A stretch of 64,000 bases of DNA. Source: JALHNI01 sp044226365. Lineage in GTDB: Bacteria > Acidobacteriota > Terriglobia > Bryobacterales > Bryobacteraceae. Numbering within the stretch: position 1 is the stretch's first letter; each line of letters opens with the position of its first letter. Below, one piece after another: positions 41,061-49,415 of the stretch. The DNA lies in NCBI GenBank assembly GCA_044226365.1, contig JBGAHE010000008.1, positions 33,370 to 97,369 on the forward strand. Direction: 5' to 3'. The notes under the pieces are model-generated. The model had not been told where the DNA came from. It was given only the letters and a program-made list of their open reading frames with translations, and ran no database searches. A program made the position numbers and the translations under genes.

Positions 41061-43154
41061 ATGATGCGGCCCACCTTTCTCACTCTCTTGTTCCTCACGG
41101 CTCTGCTGCCCGCGCAGATCGACCTCGCCAGCCGCCCGCGCCGCGCCGAGCGCAGCCGTCAATACGACGTGCTGCATTACCAGATTCGCCTGAAGCTCGA
41201 TCAAGCCCGGCGCTCTTTCGACGGCGAGACCCAGATCACTCTGCGCCCCCTCGCCGACCGTTTCGACACGCTCGTGCTGGACGCTGAAACCTTCCGCGTC
41301 ACGGCCGTCGATCAGCATCAGTTCACCCAAAGCCCCGGCCAGCTCACCATCCGTCTCGCGCGCCCCTATCGCTACCAGGAGCAGTTCACGGTCACGGTCC
41401 GCTACCGCGCCGAAAACGTCGCGATTGACCCGGAGCGTTACGGCATGCCCAAGGGTTACGGTCTCGGCTTGGCCTTCAAGGCCGCCACCGCCCATCACCC
41501 GGCGCTCGTTCACACGCTCTCTTTCCCGGAGGGCGCCCGCCACTGGTTCCCCTGCTACGACCATCCCAACGACAAAGCCTCCAGCGAAGTGATCGCCACC
41601 GTCGCCGCCGGCAATCAGGTCATCTCGAATGGCGTTCTGAAAAGCGTCACCGAAGATGCCGCGCGTCGCGAGAGGACCTTCCACTGGCTCCAGGAGCAGC
41701 CACACTCCACCTACCTCTATGTCCTCGCCGTCGGCCCTTACGTCCAAGTAACGGATCCCGGCAAGTTACCCGTCAGTTACTGGGTCTATCCGCAAGACCA
41801 GCCCCACGTCCAGCGCACCTTCGGTCACACGCGCGCCATCATCAACTTCCTGGAGCAAGAGCTCGGCTACGCCTATCCGTGGCCCAAGTACGACCAGATC
41901 GCCCTGCCTGACTTCGGCGGCGGCGCGGAAAGCACCAACGCCACCGTCATCGGCGACGGCACACTCCATGACGCCAAGGCCGACAAGGACTTCCCCAGCC
42001 ATTGGCTCATCGCCCACGAAGCTGCTCACCAATGGTGGGGCGACCTGCTCACGATGCGTGATTGGAGCCACACCTGGCTCAACGAAAGCTTTGCCACTTA
42101 TTACGAGTACCTCTACATGAAGCACCTGCTCGGCGAAGAGGAAGGCGCGTTGAATTTACTCGCCAAACAACAGGCCTATCTCCACGAAGCCCATAACAAA
42201 TACCAACGCCCCATCGTTTACGATCGCTGGGAATGGCCGAACGACAACTTCGACCGGCACACCTACCAGAAAGGTGGCGTCGTGTTGGCCATGCTGCGCT
42301 CCGTCCTCGGTGACGAACCCTTCCGCCGTTCCATCACGCACTATCTCCGCAAGCACGCCTTCGGCTCCGTCGACACGCATGACTTCCAACTGGCAATTCG
42401 TGAAGCCACCGGCCAGAATCTCGATTGGTTCTTCGAACAATGGATCTATCGCGCCGGCCATCCTATACTCAACGTGAGTTACTCCTGGGACGGCCGCGCC
42501 GTCCAATTGCGCGTGCAGCAGAAGAACGTCTATCGCTTGCCTGTCGCCGTCGCCGTCACCACCGCCGCCGGCCAGCAGATCCACCGCGTCGAGCTTACGC
42601 GCCAGGACGAAACCTTCACCCTGCCGGCCGAGGAAAAGCCACTGCTGTTGCATTTTGACCATGGCAATCTGCTGCTCAAGGAACTCACTTTCGCCAAAAG
42701 CACCGCTGAGCTGCTCTACCAACTCAGCCACGACGACGTCATCGGCCGTCTCGACGCTGTCGCCGCCCTCCGCGCGCAGAGCAGCAGTACCGCGGTCGCC
42801 ACGGCTTTACGCCAAGCCGCCACGCAAGATCAGCAGTGGGCGGTCCGCCGCGATGCCACTCTCGCCGTCCCCTCCGACGTGGCGTTCCTCCGCGCGCGCA
42901 GTTTGGACCCGGTCTCCGCCGTTCGCGTCGCCGCGCTCAAAGCCTTAGGCGATCGCCGTGATGCCTCTCTCGCTAGCTTCTTCGAGCAGCGCTTCCGTGC
43001 CGAAGACAGCTACCTGGCTCAGGCCGAAGCAGTTCGAGCGCTCGGCAAGTGCGGTGCGCGCCCCGCGCTCCTGCGCGAGGCCGCCGCGATGGCCTCCCCG
43101 CAAGACGTCGTCGCCAAGGCCGCCCGCGCCGCGCTCGAGGCACCGGGTCAGTAG
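41061..43154 (+). CDS. Exported M1-family metallopeptidase with HEAT-like tail
   Basis: A 697-residue gluzincin. The signal is MMRPTFLTLLFLTALLPAQ. The zinc site is IAHEAAHQWWGD (His319, Glu320, His323) with the third ligand Glu342 in LNESFATYYEY. The usual GxMEN exopeptidase loop is replaced by GGGAEST (286-292), so the N-terminal amine recognition is altered and pure aminopeptidase action is less certain. From about residue 560 a helical repeat region (LAALRAQ-type repeats such as DDVIGRLDAVAALRAQ) resembles HEAT repeats. The gene begins one base after the Xaa-Pro peptidase stop. Together they would degrade proline-containing peptides outside the inner membrane. It ends one base before the TauE-like permease. 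Confidence 0.9.
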   Translation: MMRPTFLTLLFLTALLPAQIDLASRPRRAERSRQYDVLHYQIRLKLDQARRSFDGETQITLRPLADRFDTLVLDAETFRVTAVDQHQFTQSPGQLTIRLARPYRYQEQFTVTVRYRAENVAIDPERYGMPKGYGLGLAFKAATAHHPALVHTLSFPEGARHWFPCYDHPNDKASSEVIATVAAGNQVISNGVLKSVTEDAARRERTFHWLQEQPHSTYLYVLAVGPYVQVTDPGKLPVSYWVYPQDQPHVQRTFGHTRAIINFLEQELGYAYPWPKYDQIALPDFGGGAESTNATVIGDGTLHDAKADKDFPSHWLIAHEAAHQWWGDLLTMRDWSHTWLNESFATYYEYLYMKHLLGEEEGALNLLAKQQAYLHEAHNKYQRPIVYDRWEWPNDNFDRHTYQKGGVVLAMLRSVLGDEPFRRSITHYLRKHAFGSVDTHDFQLAIREATGQNLDWFFEQWIYRAGHPILNVSYSWDGRAVQLRVQQKNVYRLPVAVAVTTAAGQQIHRVELTRQDETFTLPAEEKPLLLHFDHGNLLLKELTFAKSTAELLYQLSHDDVIGRLDAVAALRAQSSSTAVATALRQAATQDQQWAVRRDATLAVPSDVAFLRARSLDPVSAVRVAALKALGDRRDASLASFFEQRFRAEDSYLAQAEAVRALGKCGARPALLREAAAMASPQDVVAKAARAALEAPGQ

Positions 43155-43155
43155 C

Positions 43156-44001
43156 ATGCCGCTGTCGTTAGCCGGTATCTATGTCGTCCTCGGTATCTTC
43201 ACCGCGGCTTACACCTTTGTACTCCTCCCTGCCGTCCGCCACACCCGGCCCACGCCGAGCCACTTACTCACCGGCTTCGTCACCAACTTCTTTGACACGC
43301 TGGGCATTGGCTCCTTCGCCACCACCACCACCATCTTCCGTTTCACCGGCATGGTTCCCACGCGCCTCATCCCTGGCACACTCAACGCCGGCCACACGCT
43401 GCCCGTCATTCTCCAAGCCTTCATTTACCTCACGGCGATCTCGGTCGAACCGCTCACCCTGTCGCTTCTCATGGCCGGCGCAGTCGTCGGTGGCTGGTTC
43501 GGGGCGGCGCTCGTCGCCGGACTCTCGAAACGAACCGTACAGCTCTGCATGGGCGGCACACTCCTCATCGCCGCCGCCGTCATGCTGATGCGCCAGTTCG
43601 CCCTCTTTCCCGCCGGTGGCGACGCTCTCGGCCTGAGTGGTTGGCCACTGGCCATCGGCGTCCTCGGCAACTTGCTCTTCGGCGCCATCAGCACCTTGGG
43701 CATCGGCTTTTACGCCCCTTGCATGACGATGGTCAGCCTTCTCGGCATGAACCCTGCCGCCGCCTTCCCCATCATGATGGGCTCGGGCGCCCTGCTGATG
43801 CCCGCGGCCAGCGCGCAGTTCGTCAAGCGCCAGGCCTTCTCGCCCGTCGTCGCCTGGGGACTCACCCTTGGCGGCCTCGCCGGCGTCCCGCTCGCGGCCT
43901 TCGTCGTCAAATCCCTCCCCCTCGATGGCCTCCGCTGGCTCGTAATCCTTGTCGTGCTTTACGCAGCCGTGCTCATGCTGCGCTCAGGAGATTCCGAATG
44001 A
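43156..44001 (+). CDS. TauE/SafE-family permease
   Basis: A 281-residue inner-membrane protein with about eight hydrophobic helices and no signal. Family-like segments are GFVTNFFDTLGIGSFATTTTIF near residue 37, VVGGWFGAALVAGLSKR near 110 and a second half with LFGAISTLGIGFYAPCMTMVSLLGMNP, where a polar loop repeats in mirror fashion. TauE/SafE proteins export sulfite or sulfonate-type anions. In this locus it could remove sulfite or sulfate-derived anions released by the sulfatase at 36756, or handle an organic acid. Gene position is two bases after the M1 peptidase, overlapping the LamG gene by ATGA. The substrate is not deducible. Confidence 0.85.
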   Translation: MPLSLAGIYVVLGIFTAAYTFVLLPAVRHTRPTPSHLLTGFVTNFFDTLGIGSFATTTTIFRFTGMVPTRLIPGTLNAGHTLPVILQAFIYLTAISVEPLTLSLLMAGAVVGGWFGAALVAGLSKRTVQLCMGGTLLIAAAVMLMRQFALFPAGGDALGLSGWPLAIGVLGNLLFGAISTLGIGFYAPCMTMVSLLGMNPAAAFPIMMGSGALLMPAASAQFVKRQAFSPVVAWGLTLGGLAGVPLAAFVVKSLPLDGLRWLVILVVLYAAVLMLRSGDSE

Positions 44002-46079
44002 GACTATTGCTCAGTTGCCTGTTCGCCTGCGCCGCGTGCGCGCAAACCGCCACTTGGTCCTTTGAAAAGCTCGAACCCGGCGACCAACTCCTCGGCTTCT
44101 CTCGCTATCTGCCCGGCGTCACCGGACAAGCCCTTCGCTCCGACGGACAAACCACGCATCTGGTGCGCCCCGCCGCCCAAGCACCGCAACTCACCGGTCC
44201 GTTCACCATCGAAGCCTGGGTTGCCATTCAGACTTACCCCTGGACCTGGTGCGCCATCGCCAATCAGGAGAAGGCGCTGAAGCGCGGCTACTACTTCGCG
44301 ATTGACCCCAACGGCCACTTTGGCCTGCATCTCTCCGTCAACGGTCGCTGGATCGAGTCGAAGTCCACTCAGTCTCTGCCGCTCTATCGCTGGAACCACA
44401 TCGCCGCCACCTACGACCCGGCTTCCGGCATCCGGCTCTACTGGAACGGCCAGCCCGCGGGTGTCGTCGCCGTCACCGGCCCAGTCGACCTCGCCTCCAC
44501 CGAGAACCTCTGGATCGGTCGCAACCAAACGCCGCGTCCGCTCAGCGAGGAGGTCCGTGTCGTCGCCGATGTCGCGTACTCCTTCGATGGCTTGATCGAT
44601 GAAATCCGCATCCATCCGCGCGCCCTCACCACCTTCACTCCGCTGCCCACTCCGGCGACCATCCCGCTGGCTCCGCCTGTCCTACCCTCCGGCCCCCCAG
44701 GTCCCGGTCGATTTGGCGCTTACTACACACGCCTTCGTTATACCGACGAATGGGAGCGGCCCTGGCGCGTCGGCCAGTCTCCGGATGTCGTCGTCCGCTT
44801 CGACGACAACCCCACGCGGCTGGTCTTCTGGCGTGGCACCAGTTACGTGCCGGCCTGGGTCACCGAGAACGGCATCTGGTACACCAACGAGTTCTACGAA
44901 AATCAGGAACTCGGCATGCCCACCAGCGCTGAGCCCATGGCCGACAAGCAGGCGCGCTACTCCACCGTCAAAATTCTCGAGAGCACGCCCGCCCGCGTCG
45001 TTGTGCAATGGCGCTACGCACCCGTCAGTGTGCACTATGAGCCCGTCTTCGTGGACCCGCTCACTGGCTGGGGCGACTGGGTGGAGGAGACCTACACCGT
45101 CTATCCCGATGGCACCTGCGCCCGCAAAATTCAGACTTTCTCTTACAGCCCTTACGTCGTCCCCGGCCACGGCGCCGGCGAGATCAACTTCCGCCAGTTC
45201 CACGAATCCATCGTCATCAATCCCCCTGGGACGCGCCCGGAGGACAACATCAAACCTGACGCGATTACTCTCGGCAACATGCGCGGCGAGTCCCATACTT
45301 ACAACTGGGCCCAAGAACCACTCGGCGAAAAGGCTACCTTCGACGCCGAAACGTTGAAAGTCCTGCATCGCATTTCCGACATGGACACCCACTTACATAA
45401 GTGGCTCACCAAACCCGCCAGCGGCAACATCCATCTCGTCAACCTGAAGGCGCAATTCAGCCCCTTCGTCATTGTCGATCCCCGCCATGTTGCGATCGAT
45501 TGTTACGCCGGCGAAATCATCCGCGAGCGCTCCATGTTCCCCTGGTGGAACCATTGGCCCGTCTCCCAGCAAATTCGTTCGAACGGACGCTGGGCCGTCG
45601 CCCCGGATCGCGTCTCGCACAGTTCGCTCACCCACATTCAATCCTGGATGCCTCACGAGGAGCGTCCCGACGGCGTCACCATGGTCATGCTCAACGGCCT
45701 CACCACCACCTCCGTCACCGGACTCTTGCCCTTGGCCAAATCCTGGTTGCAAGCTCCCCAGGCCACCGCGCACACCGCGGCGTTCGATAGCCTGGGCTTT
45801 GACCGTCCGGAGCGCGCCTTCGTCTTCGCCCGCCGTCAGGACGCCGCCGCTCTTGATCTCACCCTCGCCGCGACGGCCGATTCGCCTCTCGTCAATCCCG
45901 CCCTCGTCATCCGCAACTGGAACGATTCCTCCGTCAAGGTCCGCCTCAACGGCCAGTTGCTGGCCGAGGGCGCCAACTTACGAACGGGAATCACCCAGCG
46001 CCTCGACGGTCAGGACTTAGTCGTCTGGCTGCGGCGCACCTCCAATGCGCCGCTTCGCCTCACCCTCTCTCGCGAATAA
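43998..46079 (+). CDS. Exported LamG/concanavalin-fold protein of unknown function
   Basis: A 693-residue protein with a Sec signal (MRLLLSCLFACAACAQ, possibly a lipoprotein). Residues about 25-210 form a LamG/concanavalin A-like lectin domain (TGPFTIEAWVAIQTYPWTWCAIANQ, YRWNHIAATYDPASGIRLYWNGQPAG, FDGLIDEIRIHPRALT), as found in glycan-binding proteins. The C-terminal 450 residues form a large domain I cannot assign; it includes YVPAWVTENGIWYTNEF and VVQWRYAPVSVHYE, a beta-rich style seen in Planctomycetes secreted proteins. It overlaps the TauE-like gene (ATGA) and precedes the DapA-family gene by 16 bases. It may bind a glycan or protein substrate of the neighbouring enzymes. Confidence 0.75.
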   Translation: MRLLLSCLFACAACAQTATWSFEKLEPGDQLLGFSRYLPGVTGQALRSDGQTTHLVRPAAQAPQLTGPFTIEAWVAIQTYPWTWCAIANQEKALKRGYYFAIDPNGHFGLHLSVNGRWIESKSTQSLPLYRWNHIAATYDPASGIRLYWNGQPAGVVAVTGPVDLASTENLWIGRNQTPRPLSEEVRVVADVAYSFDGLIDEIRIHPRALTTFTPLPTPATIPLAPPVLPSGPPGPGRFGAYYTRLRYTDEWERPWRVGQSPDVVVRFDDNPTRLVFWRGTSYVPAWVTENGIWYTNEFYENQELGMPTSAEPMADKQARYSTVKILESTPARVVVQWRYAPVSVHYEPVFVDPLTGWGDWVEETYTVYPDGTCARKIQTFSYSPYVVPGHGAGEINFRQFHESIVINPPGTRPEDNIKPDAITLGNMRGESHTYNWAQEPLGEKATFDAETLKVLHRISDMDTHLHKWLTKPASGNIHLVNLKAQFSPFVIVDPRHVAIDCYAGEIIRERSMFPWWNHWPVSQQIRSNGRWAVAPDRVSHSSLTHIQSWMPHEERPDGVTMVMLNGLTTTSVTGLLPLAKSWLQAPQATAHTAAFDSLGFDRPERAFVFARRQDAAALDLTLAATADSPLVNPALVIRNWNDSSVKVRLNGQLLAEGANLRTGITQRLDGQDLVVWLRRTSNAPLRLTLSRE

Positions 46080-46095
46080 CTCAAAGGACAATTGC

Positions 46096-46992
46096 ATGAA
46101 AGTTAACTGGCAAGGCGTCTATCCCGCCGCCACCACTCAATTCCACGCCGATGGCTCGCTCGACCTCGCCGCCACCGCTCGCCATCTGAATCACATGATC
46201 GACGAGGGCATCAGCGGTGTCATCCTGCTGGGCAGCGTCGGCGAAAACACCGCCCTCGAGTATCAGGAGAAACTCCTCGTCCTCGAAGAAATGCTCAAAG
46301 CCATCAGCGGACGCGTTCCCGTCCTCACGGGAGTTGCGGAGAACACCACTCATCTCGCCTGCCGGTTCGCACAGGATGCGGAGAAGCTCGGCGTCGATGG
46401 GCTCATGGTCCTCCCGGCGATGATCTACAAGGCCGATAGCCGCGAAGCGCTCGCGCACTTTCGCACAGTCGCCCAGTCCACGCGGCTACCGATCATGATC
46501 TACAACAATCCGATCGCCTACCACGTCGACATGACTCCGGAGATGTTCAGCGATCTGGTCGACGAACCCAACATCGTCGCCATCAAAGAATCCTCCGATA
46601 ACGTCCGCCGCATCACCGACCTCATCAACCGCTTCGGCGATCGCTTCCTCCTGTTCAGCGGCGTCGACGACCTCGTTCTCGAAAGTATTCTCCTCGGCGC
46701 CTCGGGCTGGGTCTCCGGTCTCGTCAACGCCTTCCCGCGGGAGAACCGCGTCCTTTGGGAACTGGCCACCGCCGGCCGTTGGCAAGAGGCCCGCACCCTC
46801 TATCGCTGGTACACGCCCCTGCTGCACCTCGACACCAAAACCAAGCTCGTCCAGTACATCAAGCTCGCCATGGCGGAGACGGGTCTCGGCAGCGAAACCA
46901 CCCGCGCCCCCCGCCTGCCGATCGTCGGCGCCGAACGCGACGAAGTTCTTCGGGTCATCCGCTATGCGCTCGCCACGCGTCAGCCGCTATGA
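46096..46992 (+). CDS. DapA-family protein, resembles pyrroline-4-hydroxy-2-carboxylate deaminase
   Basis: A 298-residue TIM-barrel protein from the ATG at 46096, preceded by AAAGGA. Landmarks: GVYPAATTQFHADGSLD near residue 6, LLGSVGENTAL near 46-56, MIYNNPIAYHVD near 135-146 with the catalytic Tyr, and VAIKESSDNVRR near 162-173 with the Schiff-base Lys. From memory of the family, the combination ATTQF, GENT, YNNP and GWVSG is close to the DapA branch that deaminates pyrroline-4-hydroxy-2-carboxylate in hydroxyproline breakdown. The hydroxyproline-type epimerase/dehydratase at 38547 supports this. Alternatives are a 2-keto acid aldolase or N-acetylneuraminate lyase. It overlaps the symporter start by ATGA. 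Confidence 0.82.
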   Translation: MKVNWQGVYPAATTQFHADGSLDLAATARHLNHMIDEGISGVILLGSVGENTALEYQEKLLVLEEMLKAISGRVPVLTGVAENTTHLACRFAQDAEKLGVDGLMVLPAMIYKADSREALAHFRTVAQSTRLPIMIYNNPIAYHVDMTPEMFSDLVDEPNIVAIKESSDNVRRITDLINRFGDRFLLFSGVDDLVLESILLGASGWVSGLVNAFPRENRVLWELATAGRWQEARTLYRWYTPLLHLDTKTKLVQYIKLAMAETGLGSETTRAPRLPIVGAERDEVLRVIRYALATRQPL

Positions 46993-48593
46993 CGATCCAT
47001 CCGGTAGATCTCGCCATCATCCTCGCCTATCTCTCGGCGGTGGTCGCCGCTGGCTATCTCTCCTCCCGCCAGGCGTCGGCCACCAGTGCGGACTACTTCC
47101 TCGCCGGGCGCTCTCTCAGTTGGGTAATGGTCGGCGCCGCCCTGTTCGCCTCGAACATCTCCACCATCCATCTGGTCGGCCTTGCCGCCTCCGGCTACAA
47201 CGAAGGCCTCGTCTGGGGAAACTTCGAGTGGATGGCCACCGTCACGCTCGTCCTGCTGTCGCTCGTGTTCGCCCCCTTCTACTTCCGCAGCCGAATCGCG
47301 ACCTTGCCGGAGTTCCTGGAGCGCCGCTACTGCGGCGGCGCTCGCTCGATGCTCGCCTTCATGGGCATCGTCGCCGCCCTCTTCATTCACATCGGCATGA
47401 GTCTTTACGCCGGCGCGATGGTCTTTGAGCAGTTCTTCGGCATCAATGTCGTCACGTCCATCGTCTTGGTCTCCGCCATCACCGCGGCTTACACGGTCTT
47501 CGGCGGCCTGCGCGCGGTCGTCGTTACGGAAGCGATTCAAACCATCCTCCTGCTGGCGGGCGCGGTCACCATCACTGTGCTCGCGCTGCTGGCCTTGCCT
47601 GAACGCGGCATCCACACCTGGGAAGACCTCCAACTCGCCACGCGGCCCGGACAACTCAGCATGCTCCACTCGGACAACAGTTCCGGTCTCGCCTGGTACT
47701 CCATCCTGCTCGGCTATCCCGTCCTCGGCATCTGGTATTGGTGTACGGACCAAACCATCGTCCAGCGCGTCCTCGGCGCCCGCACCGAGCGTGACGCCCA
47801 ACTCGGCCCCCTCTTCGCCGGCCTCCTCAAGCTTTTCCCCGTCTTCCTGATGGTGCTCCCCGGCGTTCTCGGCTTCGTTCTTTTCCGCGACCAGATCGGC
47901 ACCAACAGCAATCAAACGCTCCCCGTCCTCATCAGTCAACTTGTCCCCGTCGGCCTCAAAGGCCTCATCTCCGCCGGCATCCTCGCCGCCCTCATGAGCA
48001 CCGTCGCCTCCGCCCTCAATAGCTGCGGCACTCTTGTCGCTGTCGACATCGTACAACGCCTGCGCCCCGGCCTCAGTGAGCACGCGCAAATCCGCATCGG
48101 TCAGCTCAGTTCAGTCGTCGTCATGTTGCTCGCCATGGCCTGGTCCACCCAGGGCGGCCGCTTTGGCAGCATCTTCGAAGCCATCAACGCCATCGCCGCG
48201 GACCTCGCCCCACCCATCACCGCGGTCTTCCTCTGGGGCGTCTTCTGGGCCCGCGGCACCTGGCAGGCCGCCATGGCCACCCTCATCTCCGGCTTCGCCC
48301 TCGGCGCCACCGCGTTCGCCGTGGACCTACCCCTCTTCGGCACGCAAAAACTCATCACTCAGGGTTGGGGCATCCCGTTCATGCTCCAAGCCTGGTGGCT
48401 GTTCTGTCTCTGTAGTGTGATCTTCGTGATCGTCAGCCTGCTCACCCCTCCGCCGCCGGCGCACACCCGCGAGCTCACCTGGCCAAATCCTCTCTCGATC
48501 CTCCAGGGCCGCTTCACCAGTGTCTCTGATCCGCGCGTCATTTCCGCCGCACTGCTACTAGCCGTGGCGGCGCTGTACATCGTCTTGCGCTAA
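46989..48593 (+). CDS. Sodium:solute symporter (SSS family)
   Basis: A 534-residue membrane protein with about 13 helices. Typical are the first helix (VDLAIILAYLSAVVAAGYLSS), ADYFLAGRSLSWVMVGAALFASNISTIHLVGLA with the sodium-site region, FRSRIATLPEFLERRY, GLRAVVVTEAIQTILLLAG, and AALMSTVASALNSCGTLVAVDIV near residue 340. This pattern is closest to the SGLT/sugar branch of SSS, though PutP-type proline symporters share many features. It overlaps the DapA-family gene (ATGA) and ends the operon. Given the peptide and hydroxyproline genes upstream, an amino-acid or sugar substrate is possible. It differs from the symporter at 2395, which has a small partner protein. Confidence 0.92.
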   Translation: MTIHPVDLAIILAYLSAVVAAGYLSSRQASATSADYFLAGRSLSWVMVGAALFASNISTIHLVGLAASGYNEGLVWGNFEWMATVTLVLLSLVFAPFYFRSRIATLPEFLERRYCGGARSMLAFMGIVAALFIHIGMSLYAGAMVFEQFFGINVVTSIVLVSAITAAYTVFGGLRAVVVTEAIQTILLLAGAVTITVLALLALPERGIHTWEDLQLATRPGQLSMLHSDNSSGLAWYSILLGYPVLGIWYWCTDQTIVQRVLGARTERDAQLGPLFAGLLKLFPVFLMVLPGVLGFVLFRDQIGTNSNQTLPVLISQLVPVGLKGLISAGILAALMSTVASALNSCGTLVAVDIVQRLRPGLSEHAQIRIGQLSSVVVMLLAMAWSTQGGRFGSIFEAINAIAADLAPPITAVFLWGVFWARGTWQAAMATLISGFALGATAFAVDLPLFGTQKLITQGWGIPFMLQAWWLFCLCSVIFVIVSLLTPPPPAHTRELTWPNPLSILQGRFTSVSDPRVISAALLLAVAALYIVLR

Positions 48594-48648
48594 GGCACAC
48601 CGCTGCCGCAGGGGTGCTGGATGGATTTGGGAATCGAGAAAGGCGGGA

Positions 48649-48738
48649 TGGCGGTGAGGGTGGGATTCGAACCCACGGTACCCGTGAAGGTACGGCAGTT
48701 TTCGAGACTGCTCGATTCAACCACTCTCGCACCTCACC
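48649..48738 (-). tRNA. tRNA-Ser(CGA)
   Basis: On the minus strand the gene starts GGTGAGG and ends CCTCACC, a 7-base acceptor stem, with discriminator G and an encoded CCA (48649-48651). The anticodon stem GCAGT/ACTGC encloses the loop CTCGAAA, with anticodon CGA at 48702-48704. The T arm shows GGGTTCGAATCCC. A long variable arm of about 20 bases (class II) is present, as serine tRNAs require. It reads the UCG serine codon. Confidence 0.97.
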
Positions 48739-48812
48739 GCGTGGTCTCTAACAGCATACCAGATCGCCAGCCGTTACCCGACCGGGGTTGTATACTCGAT
48801 AGGATTCTCCCC

Positions 48813-49415
48813 ATGGCCGAACTAGCGGCAAGCGACATCACCGCCCTCCTGCATCGCTTTCAGACCGGCGACGCCGCCGTGCAGAACCGCCTCGTCGAAG
48901 CCGTCCAGGACGAACTGCGCGTCATCGCCGCCCGCTACATGCGCCGCGAAAAAGCCGGCCATACCCTTCAAACCACGGCCCTCGTCAACGAAGCCTATCT
49001 CAAGCTCATCAACATCAAAGCCGCCACCTGGCAGGATCGCGCCCACTTCTTCGCCGTCGCCTCCCAGATCATGCGCCGCATCCTCGTCGACCATGCCCGC
49101 CAGCACCTGGCCGGCAAACGCGGTGGCGGGCTCGAAGCCCTGCCCCTCAACGAGGCCCTCGTCTTTTCGTCCGAGAAATCCGGCCAACTGGTGCAGTTGG
49201 ATGAGGCGCTCGCCCTTCTCGAACAGCACGACCCTCGCGCCGCCCGCGTCATCGAACTCCGCTTCTTCGGCGGCCTCTCGGTCGACGAAACGGCTGAAGT
49301 ACTCCGCACTTCGTCCCGCACTGTCCGCCGTGAATGGACCTTCGCCCGTGCCTGGCTACGCGAGCAGTTAGGACTCAGTCCCAGCGATGACACTCCCACC
49401 TTGGGATCGCGTTAA
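48813..49415 (+). CDS. ECF-type RNA polymerase sigma factor
   Basis: A 200-residue sigma factor of the ECF group seen in Planctomycetes and Acidobacteria, often near kinases. The ATG at 48813 follows AGGA by several bases; upstream in-frame sequence crosses the tRNA and is ruled out. Region 2 lies near residues 20-95 (LRVIAARYMRREKAGHTLQTTALVNEAYLKL, AHFFAVASQIMRRILVDHARQHLAGKRGGG) and region 4 near 125-185 (LALLEQHDPRAARVIELRFFGGLSVDETAEVLRTSSRTVRREWTFARAWLREQL), the HTH that reads the -35 box. It overlaps the kinase gene by 29 bases, so kinase and sigma factor are made together, and the kinase may control the sigma factor. Confidence 0.93.
   Translation: MAELAASDITALLHRFQTGDAAVQNRLVEAVQDELRVIAARYMRREKAGHTLQTTALVNEAYLKLINIKAATWQDRAHFFAVASQIMRRILVDHARQHLAGKRGGGLEALPLNEALVFSSEKSGQLVQLDEALALLEQHDPRAARVIELRFFGGLSVDETAEVLRTSSRTVRREWTFARAWLREQLGLSPSDDTPTLGSR

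Noticed and set aside
48621..48812. Upstream extension of the sigma factor reading frame
   Set aside because: It runs through the tRNA-Ser gene; the ATG at 48813 gives the normal family N-terminus.
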